Source: Pseudomonas sp. MUP55
Lineage (GTDB): Bacteria > Pseudomonadota > Gammaproteobacteria > Pseudomonadales > Pseudomonadaceae
DNA length: 64,000 nt
Direction: 5' to 3'
NCBI RefSeq assembly: GCF_034043515.1
Contig: NZ_CP138214.1
Span: 62,001 to 126,000, forward strand
Made by a program: the position numbers and the translations under genes. Under the pieces are notes generated by a model that searched no databases, was not told the DNA's origin, and worked only from the letters and a program-made list of their open reading frames with translations. How positions within the stretch are numbered: the stretch's first letter is position 1; each line of letters opens with the position of its first letter. Of this stretch, positions 56,767 through 64,000 are shown piece by piece.

Positions 56767-59562
56767 ATGAGCCAAGCGCCCCTCGTCCTGGTGGACGGTT
56801 CTTCTTATCTGTACCGCGCCTTTCACGCGCTGCCACCGCTGACCACCTCCAAAGGCCTGCCGACCGGTGCGGTCAAGGGCGTGCTGAACATGCTCAAGAG
56901 CCTGCGCAAGCAATATCCGGACAGCCCGTTCGCCGTGGTGTTCGACGCCAAGGGCGGGACCTTTCGCGATGAGATGTTCGCCGACTACAAGGCCAATCGC
57001 CCAAGCATGCCCGACGACATGCGCCTGCAGATCGAGCCTCTGCACCAGAGCGTGATTGCCCTGGGCTTCCCGTTGCTGTGTGTCGAAGGCGTGGAGGCCG
57101 ATGACGTGATCGGCACCCTGGCCCGCAGCAGCGCCGCCGCTGACCGTCCGGTGGTGATCTCCACCGGCGACAAGGACATGGCGCAGCTGGTGGACGGGCA
57201 CATTACCTTGGTCAACACCATGACCGGCAGTTCGATGGACATCGAGGGCGTAAAGGAGAAATTCGGTGTCGCTCCGGAGCAGATCATCGATTATCTGGCG
57301 TTGATGGGCGATTCGTCCGACAACATCCCTGGCGTTCCAGGCATTGGCCCGAAAACCGCGTCCGGTTTGCTGGTGGGGGTGAATGGCGGCCTCAAAGAGC
57401 TGTATGAGCAGTTGGACATTGTGCCGACTCTGCCGATTCGCGGTGCCAAGACGCTGCCGGCCAAGTTGGAAGAACACAAGGAAATGGCGTTCCTGTCTTA
57501 TCGGCTGGCGACGATCAAAATCGACGTGCCCCTGGATATCGGCCTGGACGACTTGCACCTGGTCGAGCCGGATCGCGAAAAGCTGCTTGAGTTGTACACG
57601 CTGCTTGAGTTCAAGAGCTGGTACGACGAGATCCAGCGCGATACCAAGCGGGTCGAACTCAAGGCGGCAAGCGAGGTTGCACCTGTCGCCGAGGCGCCCG
57701 TCGAGGCGGTGATATCGGTGCCGGTGGAAACGGTCTACACCACCATTCTTGACCAGACCACGTTCGATCTATGGCTGAAGAAGCTCAATGATGCGCCGTT
57801 GTTTGCCTTCGATACCGAAACCACCGGGATTGATGCGCACCGGGCACAATTGGTCGGGGTTTCCTTCGCGGTCCAGCCTCATGAAGCCGCGTATGTCCCG
57901 CTGGCGCATGCCTATCCCGGCGCGCCGGAGCAGTTGGACCGTGACACCGTGCTGCTGGCGTTGAAGCCGTTGCTGGAAGACCCGACCAAGCTCAAGGTCG
58001 GCCAGCACGCCAAGTTCGACATGAATATCCTGGCCAACTGCGCCATCGGTGGCGACCCTGCACAGGGCATCACCGTGCGGGGCATCGCCTTCGATACCAT
58101 GCTTGAATCCTACGTGCTGAACTCCACCGCGACCCGTCATGACATGGACAGCCTGGCGAAGAAGTACCTGGATCATGACACCGTCAGCTTCCAGGACATC
58201 GCCGGCAAGGGCACCAAACAGCTGACATTCGATCAGATCGCCCTCGAACAGGCCGGCCCCTACGCGGCTGAAGATGCCGATGTGACGTTGCGCCTGCACC
58301 AGAAGCTGCATGGGCAGCTGGCGGCGATCCCGAGCCTGGCCAGTGTGCTGACGGACATCGAAATCCCGTTGGTGCCGGTGCTCGCGCGTATCGAGCGTCA
58401 GGGCGCCTTGGTGGACAAGGAACTGCTCGGCATCCAGAGCATCGAGCTGGGCAACAAGATGGTCGAGCTGGAGCGCCAGGCATTCGAGATCGCCGGTGAG
58501 GAATTCAACCTGGGTTCGCCCAAGCAGCTCGGGGCGATTCTCTACGAGAAACTCGGCATGCCGGTGTTGAAAAAGACCGGCAAGGGGCAGGCCTCCACCG
58601 CTGAGGAAGTGCTGGCCAAACTGGCCGAGGATGATTTCCCGTTGCCCAAGGTACTGATGCAGTACCGCAGCATGAGCAAGCTCAAAAGCACCTATACCGA
58701 CCGCCTACCGGAACAGATCAACCCACGTACCGGGCGTATTCATACGTCTTACCACCAGGCGGTGGCGGCGACCGGGCGTCTGTCCTCCAGCGATCCGAAC
58801 CTGCAGAACATCCCGGTGCGCACCGCCGAAGGGCGACGCATTCGCCAGGCGTTTGTCGCGCCCAAGGGCTACAAGCTGCTGGCAGCGGACTATTCGCAGA
58901 TCGAACTGCGGATCATGGCGCACCTGTCCAAGGATGAAGGGCTGATGAACGCCTTTCGCAACGACCTGGACGTGCACACCGCCACGGCTGCCGAGGTGTT
59001 CAAGGTTGAATTGACAGAGGTCACGTCCAACCAGCGCCGTAGCGCCAAGGCGATCAACTTCGGCCTGATCTACGGCATGGGCGCCCAGAAGCTCGGTAAG
59101 GATATCGGCGTCGACACCAAGACCGCCAAGGCCTATATCGATGTGTACTTTGCCCGCTATCCCGGCGTGCGTGAGTATATGGAACGCACCCGGGCCCAGG
59201 CGGCGGATCAGGGCTACGTGGAAACCTTCTTCGGCCGGCGCCTGTACCTGCCGGATATCAACTCCAACAAGCCCCAGGACCGCGCGGCGGCCGAGCGCAC
59301 CGCAATCAACGCGCCGATGCAGGGCACGGCAGCGGACATCATCAAGAAAGCCATGGTGAAGGTGGACAACTGGCTGACCGAGTCGGGCCTGGACGCCAGG
59401 GTGATCCTGCAGGTGCACGACGAACTGGTACTGGAGGTGCGCGAAGACCTGATCGCAGAGGTCAGCGAGAGGATCCGCGAGCACATGAGCGCCGCGGCTG
59501 AGCTGGACGTGCCGTTGGTGGTGGACGTGGGTGTTGGCGATAACTGGGACGAGGCCCACTGA
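56767..59562 (+). CDS. polA: DNA polymerase I
   Basis: This 931-residue enzyme has all three domains. The 5'-3' nuclease (residues about 1-290) shows [18 protein letters not shown] and GPKTASGLL. The 3'-5' proofreading domain has [11 protein letters not shown] (acidic site). The polymerase domain has [18 protein letters not shown] (motif A), [16 protein letters not shown] (motif B) and [11 protein letters not shown] (motif C), so it looks fully active. I chose the ATG at 56767 ([12 protein letters not shown]). A 10-bp perfect hairpin follows the stop at 59570-59600. Confidence 0.97.
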   Translation: MSQAPLVLVDGSSYLYRAFHALPPLTTSKGLPTGAVKGVLNMLKSLRKQYPDSPFAVVFDAKGGTFRDEMFADYKANRPSMPDDMRLQIEPLHQSVIALGFPLLCVEGVEADDVIGTLARSSAAADRPVVISTGDKDMAQLVDGHITLVNTMTGSSMDIEGVKEKFGVAPEQIIDYLALMGDSSDNIPGVPGIGPKTASGLLVGVNGGLKELYEQLDIVPTLPIRGAKTLPAKLEEHKEMAFLSYRLATIKIDVPLDIGLDDLHLVEPDREKLLELYTLLEFKSWYDEIQRDTKRVELKAASEVAPVAEAPVEAVISVPVETVYTTILDQTTFDLWLKKLNDAPLFAFDTETTGIDAHRAQLVGVSFAVQPHEAAYVPLAHAYPGAPEQLDRDTVLLALKPLLEDPTKLKVGQHAKFDMNILANCAIGGDPAQGITVRGIAFDTMLESYVLNSTATRHDMDSLAKKYLDHDTVSFQDIAGKGTKQLTFDQIALEQAGPYAAEDADVTLRLHQKLHGQLAAIPSLASVLTDIEIPLVPVLARIERQGALVDKELLGIQSIELGNKMVELERQAFEIAGEEFNLGSPKQLGAILYEKLGMPVLKKTGKGQASTAEEVLAKLAEDDFPLPKVLMQYRSMSKLKSTYTDRLPEQINPRTGRIHTSYHQAVAATGRLSSSDPNLQNIPVRTAEGRRIRQAFVAPKGYKLLAADYSQIELRIMAHLSKDEGLMNAFRNDLDVHTATAAEVFKVELTEVTSNQRRSAKAINFGLIYGMGAQKLGKDIGVDTKTAKAYIDVYFARYPGVREYMERTRAQAADQGYVETFFGRRLYLPDINSNKPQDRAAAERTAINAPMQGTAADIIKKAMVKVDNWLTESGLDARVILQVHDELVLEVREDLIAEVSERIREHMSAAAELDVPLVVDVGVGDNWDEAH

Positions 59563-59569
59563 TGCTGCG

Positions 59570-59600
59570 GCTTCGCCATTACCGGGGGTGATGGCGAAGC
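59570..59600 (+). terminator. Hairpin after polA
   Basis: A perfect 10-bp inverted repeat, GCTTCGCCAT / ATGGCGAAGC, with an 11-nt loop begins 8 bp after the polA stop. Only a short T-run follows (GCTTTAG), so it is a weak or processing-type terminator. Confidence 0.6.
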
Positions 59601-59654
59601 GCTTTAGAACGGAAACCGCTGTCAGTTATTTCCAAGTGTTTTTTGAACCTGCCG

Positions 59655-59682
59655 GAACTTAACCTGTGAACCGCCACTCAGA
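59655..59682 (+). promoter_or_regulatory. AlgU (sigma-22)-type promoter of the sRNA
   Basis: GGAACTT contains the -35 GAACTT (59655-59660); the -10 TCAGA (59678-59682) follows after 17 bp. This is the extracytoplasmic stress sigma pattern and has the same spacing as the promoter in front of osmC. Confidence 0.75.
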
Positions 59683-59685
59683 GTT

Positions 59686-59818
59686 ACTGAATGGGTGGTG
59701 AAGCCCTTCAATGCTCCTATGTTGTGTTAAGTGTTGGCAGATATCTGGACCCCGCCCTAGCGGTCCGGAACTTGGACCCCGAACTTCCCCTCCCCATACG
59801 AAGTCCGGGGTTTTTTTT
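59686..59818 (+). ncRNA. ersA: ErsA-like small regulatory RNA
   Basis: Downstream of polA and convergent with engB, an AlgU-type promoter is followed by about 132 nt that end in a strong terminator (CCCCGAACTT / AAGTCCGGGG stem, 59777-59810, then eight T). The hairpin loop carries an exposed CCCCTCCCC, typical of an sRNA seed that pairs with ribosome sites. In P. aeruginosa the AlgU-dependent sRNA ErsA lies between the same two genes, as Spot 42 does in E. coli. No peptide-coding frame is evident. The exact 5' end (about 59686-59690) is inferred from the promoter. Confidence 0.8.
59777..59818 (+). terminator. Terminator of the ErsA-like sRNA
   Basis: A 10-bp stem with one A-C mismatch, a 14-nt loop rich in C, and eight T residues at 59811-59818. 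Confidence 0.9.
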
Positions 59819-59831
59819 GCCTGCGCAAAAG

Positions 59832-60473
59832 TTACTCGGCGATTTCCGCGCCCTTGTCGGCCAATTCCATCCAGCCGGCCAGTACCGTGTAGGCGTCTTC
59901 CAGGCCCATGCGCTTTGGCGCCGAGAACAGCTGGATAGTGATCGCATCGCCCCAGCCCTTGCGGATTTCGGACTGCACTTTGAGCAGGGTGTTCTTGGCG
60001 GCGCCGTAGGTCAGCTTGTCGGCCTTGGTCAGCAGGATATGCATCGGCATGCCGCTGGCGACTGCCCAATCGAGCATCAACAGGTCGAAATCGGTCATTG
60101 GATGACGGATGTCCATCATCAGGATCAAGCCCTTCAAACTCTCCCGGCCACCCAGGTAAGCCTCCAGGTGACGCTGCCAGTGCAGCTTCAGCGGGATAGG
60201 AACTTTTGCATAACCGTAGCCTGGCAGGTCGACCAGACGCCGATCATCGTCTAGCTTGAAGAAATTGAGCAGTTGCGTGCGACCTGGGGTTTTCGAGGTG
60301 CGTGCAAGGCTGGCGTGGGTCAGGGTGTTCAGTGCGCTGGATTTGCCAGCGTTGGAACGGCCGGCAAAGGCAACTTCAAAGCCTTCGTCATCGGGGCATT
60401 GGTCCACTTTGGCGGCGCTGAGCATGAAGGTGGACTGTTGGCACAGGCCGAGGATGGGATTCTTGAGTTGCAT
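59832..60473 (-). CDS. engB: Ribosome biogenesis GTP-binding protein EngB (YsxC/YihA)
   Basis: This 213-residue essential GTPase assists 50S subunit assembly. Motifs are [15 protein letters not shown] (P-loop), [11 protein letters not shown] (switch I), [10 protein letters not shown] (G3) and [10 protein letters not shown] (G4). I chose the ATG giving [13 protein letters not shown], the usual start in Pseudomonas; the frame is open for 42 more codons upstream, but these do not look conserved. It is convergent with the sRNA, its stop being 14 bp from the sRNA's terminator. Confidence 0.95.
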   Translation of the reverse strand: MQLKNPILGLCQQSTFMLSAAKVDQCPDDEGFEVAFAGRSNAGKSSALNTLTHASLARTSKTPGRTQLLNFFKLDDDRRLVDLPGYGYAKVPIPLKLHWQRHLEAYLGGRESLKGLILMMDIRHPMTDFDLLMLDWAVASGMPMHILLTKADKLTYGAAKNTLLKVQSEIRKGWGDAITIQLFSAPKRMGLEDAYTVLAGWMELADKGAEIAE

Positions 60474-60546
60474 GAGATTTCCGATGTGGGCGGTGCCGAA
60501 AAAGGGTGCGGCAAGCGGTGTCGTTTCCGTTTCAGTAGCGCCAGTA

Positions 60547-60552
60547 TATAAT
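60547..60552 (+). promoter_or_regulatory. TATAAT -10 element upstream of cytochrome c4
   Basis: A perfect TATAAT lies in the engB/cytochrome c4 divergent region. The -35 region is weak (TTTCCG about 17 bp upstream). It would give a leader of about 360 nt carrying the c5 remnant. Confidence 0.4.
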
Positions 60553-60661
60553 GCCGCAGATTTTGTGTGTGCTTTGTCCCAGCGAAGGATGAAGTTCACG
60601 GGAGCGAAAGACCTTCATTGCGCATTAGAACGCAAAACGCTCTCAAACCCTGAAAAGGTCG

Positions 60662-60886
60662 ATGTATGACCGGATGGTGACTCGCTTCGGTGTCCCGATC
60701 GCACGTTAGGGCGACAAGGCTACACAGGAACCGGAAGCGCTGTACAACCGAGTTTGCGTGGTGACGCTGGTGCAACGCGTGACCCGGGGTTTCAAGGCAA
60801 TGCCGCCGCGTGGTTTGTGCATGGACTGCAGTACTGAGGATTACCAGGCCATCGTTGAATTGATGGTGAGTAAACCCGGTAGATAA
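60662..60886 (+). pseudogene. Remnant of a c5-type cytochrome
   Basis: One frame reads MYDRMVTRFGVPIAR, then a TAG stop (60707-60709), then GDKATQEPEALYNRVCVV and ends FKAMPPRGLCMDCSTEDYQ before VSKPGR and TAA (60884-60886). The tail AMPPRG-x-CMDC and the preceding YNRVC are hallmarks of cytochrome c5. The CxxCH heme site and about 30 residues around it are missing, and a nonsense codon is present, so no functional heme protein can be made. In P. aeruginosa a cytochrome gene (PA5491) sits at this place between engB and cytochrome c4, by my recollection. Confidence 0.7.
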
Positions 60887-60919
60887 CTCTTAAACCCTTA
60901 GCCGTAGTTGGATTAGCTG

Positions 60920-61531
60920 ATGAACAAACTGATCGTGAGTCTGCTGTTGACCCTGGGCATCACCGGTGTTGCCCATGCTGCAGGCGACGCTACCGCAGGG
61001 CAGGCGAAAGCCGCCGTGTGTGGTGCTTGCCACGGACCGGACGGTAACAGCCCGGCGCCTAACTTTCCCAAACTGGCCGGCCAGGGTGAACGCTACCTGA
61101 CCAAGCAGATGCACGACATCAAGGATGGCAAGCGCGTGGTGCTGGAAATGACCGGCTTGCTGGCCAACTCCAGCGATCAGGACATGGCTGACATTGCAGC
61201 GTATTTTGCCAGTCAGAAAGGCAGCGTGGGAGCTGCTGATCCGAAACTGGTCGCCCGTGGCGAGAAGCTGTTTCGCGGCGGCGACCTGGACAAGGGCCTG
61301 CCCGCCTGTACCGGCTGCCATTCGCCAAATGGCGCGGGCAACGCCACGGCAGGCTTCCCGCACCTGAGTGGCCAGCACGCTGCCTACATCGCCAAACAGC
61401 TGACCGACTTCCGCAAGGAAGAAGCTGGCCGGGCCAACGATGGCGACGCGATGACCATGCGCACCATCGCCCGCAAATTGAGTGACGAAGACATCGCGGC
61501 AGTTTCCAGCTACATCCAGGGCCTGCACTGA
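60920..61531 (+). CDS. Cytochrome c4 (diheme)
   Basis: This 203-residue periplasmic protein has a signal peptide (MNKLIVSLLLTLGITGVAHA). Two repeated c-type domains each bear a heme site: CGACHGPDGN and CTGCHSPNGAG. Methionine ligands lie in the later part of each domain. It carries electrons toward terminal oxidases, including the caa3 oxidase. It is known as cc4 in P. aeruginosa. A terminator follows at 61581-61604. Confidence 0.94.
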   Translation: MNKLIVSLLLTLGITGVAHAAGDATAGQAKAAVCGACHGPDGNSPAPNFPKLAGQGERYLTKQMHDIKDGKRVVLEMTGLLANSSDQDMADIAAYFASQKGSVGAADPKLVARGEKLFRGGDLDKGLPACTGCHSPNGAGNATAGFPHLSGQHAAYIAKQLTDFRKEEAGRANDGDAMTMRTIARKLSDEDIAAVSSYIQGLH

Positions 61532-61580
61532 CAGCCCGCGACGTTAACGCTCGATTAATCCAGCGATGCAAGCATAAAAA

Positions 61581-61604
61581 GGGTGGCTTAGGCCGCCCTT
61601 TTTT
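61581..61604 (+). terminator. Rho-independent terminator after cytochrome c4
   Basis: Stem GGGTGGC / GCCGCCC with one G-T pair, a 4-nt loop, then six T residues. Confidence 0.9.
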
Positions 61605-61698
61605 GTGGCCGCTGCCGTTACACTAACGAACTCATGTCCGCGTAGACCTGTCACAACTAAAGGTCGCGTGAGGCGACTTATTTGTCCAGGAGTAAAGC

Positions 61699-62334
61699 AT
61701 GCGTAATCTGATCCTCAGCGCCGCTCTCGTCACTGCCAGTCTCTTCGGCATGACCGCACAAGCTGCCGACGTGCCGCTTGAAGCCGGTAAAACCTACGTT
61801 GAATTGGCTAACCCGGTGCCGGTTTCGGTGCCCGGCAAGATCGAAGTGGTGGAGCTGTTCTGGTACGGCTGCCCGCATTGCTACGCCTTTGAGCCAACCA
61901 TCAACCCTTGGGCCGAAAAACTGCCCAAGGACGTGAACTTCAAACGTATTCCGGCCATGTTCGGCGGCCCGTGGGATGCCCACGGCCAGTTGTTCCTGAC
62001 GCTGGAAGCCATGGGTGTGGAGCATAAGGTCCACAACGCGGTGTTCAACGCGATCCAGAAAGAAGGCAAGCGCCTGACCAAGCCAGAGGAAATGGCTGAC
62101 TTCGTCGCCACCCAAGGCGTCGACAAGGACAAATTCCTGGCCACCTTCAATTCCTTCGCCATCCAGGGCCAGATCAAACAGGCCAAGGAACTCGCGCAGA
62201 AGTATGGTGTGCAAGGCGTGCCGACCCTGATCGTCAACGGCAAGTACCGTTTCGACCTGGGTACCACCGGTGGCCCTGAAGAGACTCTCAATGTTGCCGA
62301 CCAGCTGATCGCCAAAGAGCGCGCAGCCAAGTAA
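61699..62334 (+). CDS. dsbA: Thiol:disulfide interchange protein DsbA
   Basis: This 211-residue periplasmic oxidase introduces disulfide bonds into exported proteins. It has a signal peptide (LILSAALVTASLFGMTAQA), the active site FWYGCPHCYAFEP (C-x-x-C), and the cis-proline loop YGVQGVPTLIVNGKYR. The start MRNLILSAALVTASLFGM has AGGAG upstream. A 10-bp gap leads to the EEP-family gene, so the two may be co-transcribed. Confidence 0.96.
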   Translation: MRNLILSAALVTASLFGMTAQAADVPLEAGKTYVELANPVPVSVPGKIEVVELFWYGCPHCYAFEPTINPWAEKLPKDVNFKRIPAMFGGPWDAHGQLFLTLEAMGVEHKVHNAVFNAIQKEGKRLTKPEEMADFVATQGVDKDKFLATFNSFAIQGQIKQAKELAQKYGVQGVPTLIVNGKYRFDLGTTGGPEETLNVADQLIAKERAAK

Positions 62335-62344
62335 GGGGCTCGCC

Positions 62345-63223
62345 ATGCGCCGCTGGGGTACCGAACGCGTCGTAGGCCTGCATGACGCGCAGGTCAACGA
62401 ACATCACCTGGAAACCACAGGCCTGCCGGCAGACAGTCGCTTGCGCCTGCTCAGCTTCAATATCCAGGTGGGTAACAGTACCGAGAAATATCGGCACTAC
62501 CTCACGCGTGGCTGGCAGCACGTGCTGCCCCACAAGGGGCGCACCACAAATCTGCAGAAAATCGGCGACCTGCTCAGCGACTTCGACTTGGTCGCCCTGC
62601 AGGAAGCCGACGGCGGCAGCCTGCGCTCCGGCTACATCAATCAGGTGGAGCACCTGGCCCAGCTTGGCGCCTTCCCCTACTGGTACCAGCAACTCAATCG
62701 CAACCTCGGGCGCCTGGCGCAGCACAGCAATGGTGTACTCAGTCGCTTGAAGCCGACCGTCATCGAAGATCATCCGTTGCCAGGCCCCAAGGGGCGTGGC
62801 GCGATCCTCGTGCGGTTTGGCGAAGGTCCGGAAGCGTTAGTCGTGGTGATGATGCACCTGGCCCTTGGCGGGCGTACGCGCAACCTCCAGTTGGCCTACG
62901 TGCGCGACCTGATTGGCAACTACAGGCACCAGGTGCTGATGGGTGACATGAACACCCATGCCACTGACCTGCTGCAGAATTCCCCGCTGCGCGACCTCGG
63001 GTTATTGGCGCCACAAGTCGAAGCCACGTTTCCCAGCTGGCGTCCGCAGCGCTGTCTTGACCATATCCTGCTCAGTCCGAGCCTCACACTGGAAAGTGTG
63101 CAGGTGCTGGCGCAGCCCATTTCCGATCACCTGCCCGTCGCGGTAGAGATTCGTCTGCCGGGTTCGCTCACGGCTGATGCATTACCCGCGTTGAGCCCCG
63201 GCCCTCGCGGACCTCTTGCATGA
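62345..63223 (+). CDS. Endonuclease/exonuclease/phosphatase (EEP) family protein
   Basis: This 292-residue protein has the EEP fold motifs [13 protein letters not shown] (Asn), [11 protein letters not shown] (Glu metal ligand), [24 protein letters not shown] (Asp-x-Asn) and [12 protein letters not shown] (Asp-His). These match Mg-dependent phosphodiesterases and phosphatases of the exonuclease III-like superfamily. Substrate unknown. Its stop overlaps the next gene by 4 bp (ATGA). No signal peptide is seen. Confidence 0.88.
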   Translation: MRRWGTERVVGLHDAQVNEHHLETTGLPADSRLRLLSFNIQVGNSTEKYRHYLTRGWQHVLPHKGRTTNLQKIGDLLSDFDLVALQEADGGSLRSGYINQVEHLAQLGAFPYWYQQLNRNLGRLAQHSNGVLSRLKPTVIEDHPLPGPKGRGAILVRFGEGPEALVVVMMHLALGGRTRNLQLAYVRDLIGNYRHQVLMGDMNTHATDLLQNSPLRDLGLLAPQVEATFPSWRPQRCLDHILLSPSLTLESVQVLAQPISDHLPVAVEIRLPGSLTADALPALSPGPRGPLA

Positions 63224-64000
63224 GCGACGACACCCAGCGCTGGAAAGAAAAATACCTGCAAAGCGTCGAGCAACAAGACAAGCTCGAGCGCCGCTGGGCC
63301 GCTCGCCTCGACCTGCTGCGCCGAGGGCTGGTGCGCAGCACGCTGGCGGCTGAAGGCACTGACCGCGCTGTCGATCAATGCATGAAGGAAATGCGCGATG
63401 TCGTGCGTACAGACGACATGGACGCTGCCCTCGCCGCCCTGCTGCCGCGCCTGGAAAAGGCCGTGCTGGATTCGGAGCAGCGCCGCGAAACCCGGGTTGA
63501 CCAGATCAATACCGCCCTCACCGCCCTGGTCGCGCAGTTGCAGAAACTTGCGCTGCCCCGCGAGGTGGCGCGCCCGCTGAAGGCCTTTGCCAAGCAGCTC
63601 GACGGCCGAGTCGGGCAGGCGCGGGAAATACCGCTGCTGCTCAGCGAGTTGAGCAGCCTGCAAGAGCAGGCGCTGCTTAACCTGGAGTCGGATGGCGAAA
63701 CCCAGCGCGCCGGGCCTGGATTGTTGCAACGCCTGTTTGGTGCGAAAGAGGTCTCCACTGAACCTTCTGCGCCTGAGCCCGAAGTTCTCCCTGCGACAAA
63801 GCCCGTTGCGCCCCAGCCTGCACCAGAGGCTCCAGAGCCGGGCCAGTCCGAGGAGCTGACACAAGCCTTGCGGGCGTTCGCACCGTTGCCGCCAACAGCG
63901 GCCACTTCCGAACCTGAGCCCGTCGTTGCTGTTGGGCCAGCGCCAGCGAGCACAGCGTTGGAGTTCCAAGCCCCTGCCCAAACAGCGCCTGTGGTGGTAC
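63220..64000 (+). CDS. N-terminal part of a probable diguanylate cyclase (DgcH-like), cut by window end
   Basis: The gene starts with ATG at 63220, four bases inside the preceding gene, and stays open to the window edge (260 residues). The visible part ([19 protein letters not shown]) is largely coiled-coil, then a long Pro/Ala/Glu-rich linker (residues about 185-260). No catalytic domain is visible. By gene order (dsbA, EEP protein, then this gene) it matches P. aeruginosa PA5487, a GGDEF protein; the catalytic end would lie beyond the window. That function is inference. Confidence 0.75.
   Translation, partial: MSDDTQRWKEKYLQSVEQQDKLERRWAARLDLLRRGLVRSTLAAEGTDRAVDQCMKEMRDVVRTDDMDAALAALLPRLEKAVLDSEQRRETRVDQINTALTALVAQLQKLALPREVARPLKAFAKQLDGRVGQAREIPLLLSELSSLQEQALLNLESDGETQRAGPGLLQRLFGAKEVSTEPSAPEPEVLPATKPVAPQPAPEAPEPGQSEELTQALRAFAPLPPTAATSEPEPVVAVGPAPASTALEFQAPAQTAPVVV

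Noticed and set aside
60256..60669. Plus-strand frame starting MKKLSSC opposite engB
   Set aside because: Most of it lies antisense to conserved EngB codons and it has no family resemblance; the relevant coding trace in this area is the c5 remnant that follows.

Overview
The window is chromosomal DNA from a GC-rich gammaproteobacterium, almost certainly a Pseudomonas of the P. fluorescens group. The evidence is the gene content and order (hemF-aroE, trpI/trpBA, osmC, prlC-yheV-radical SAM, carbonic anhydrase-SulP, the caa3 oxidase cluster, metNIQ, znuABC-zur, thrB-polA-engB-cytochrome c4-dsbA). Many intergenic copies of the GTGGGAGGGGGCTTGCCCCCGAT type of REP element point the same way. I saw no phage, integron, insertion sequence, CRISPR array, rRNA or tRNA. 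Most of the window is core genome with small accessory insertions.

Layout. 1-1614: end of hemF, then aroE. 1727-3295: SulP anion transporter. 3455-6954: choline sulfate utilisation (betC, a choline-binding protein and a divergent LysR regulator). 6984-7310: small DOPA-dioxygenase-like protein. 7371-11711: D-galactonate catabolic operon dgoK-dgoA-dgoD-transporter, with a candidate promoter/operator and a terminator. 11718-13379: berberine-bridge-type flavoenzyme. 13548-16590: trpBA and its divergent activator trpI. 16587-21480: small stress-type genes (DUF883, dodecin, two DUF1161 paralogues, osmC), a flavin-dependent oxidoreductase and two lipoproteins, one a predicted metallo-aminopeptidase. 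21553-24438: a stand-alone TccC/Rhs toxin-type protein with a putative metalloprotease C-terminus. 24455-28078: HAD phosphatase, gamma carbonic anhydrase, prlC and yheV. 28119-28769: secreted tyrosine phosphatase. 29040-32890: three-subunit membrane gluconate dehydrogenase. 32931-34019: radical SAM protein behind a LexA-type box. 34249-36611: beta carbonic anhydrase and SulP transporter. 37590-46318: caa3 cytochrome c oxidase with its assembly factors and heme A synthesis. 46462-48965: metNIQ. 49230-51371: katE. 51471-55264: lipoprotein, znuBC-zur and divergent znuA. 55391-59562: thrB, DUF2782 protein, polA. About 59686-59818: an sRNA resembling ErsA. 59832-60473: engB. 60662-60886: remnant of a c5-type cytochrome. 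60920-64000: cytochrome c4, dsbA, an EEP-fold hydrolase and the start of a probable diguanylate cyclase gene cut by the window edge.

How the genes work together. Electron transport is the strongest theme: gluconate dehydrogenase feeds electrons to the quinone pool, cytochrome c4 carries them, and the caa3 oxidase is made with CtaG, SURF1, SCO, CtaA and CtaB. Nutrient scavenging is the second: choline sulfate, galactonate, methionine and zinc systems each sit beside their control sites. The most interesting items are the TccC-like protein with an aspzincin-like active-site signature, the ErsA-type sRNA and osmC sharing the same AlgU-type promoter architecture, the decayed c5 cytochrome in the leader of cytochrome c4, and a LexA-type dyad over the start region of the radical SAM gene.

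All homology statements come from reading the sequence and from memory of the families; no database search was run.
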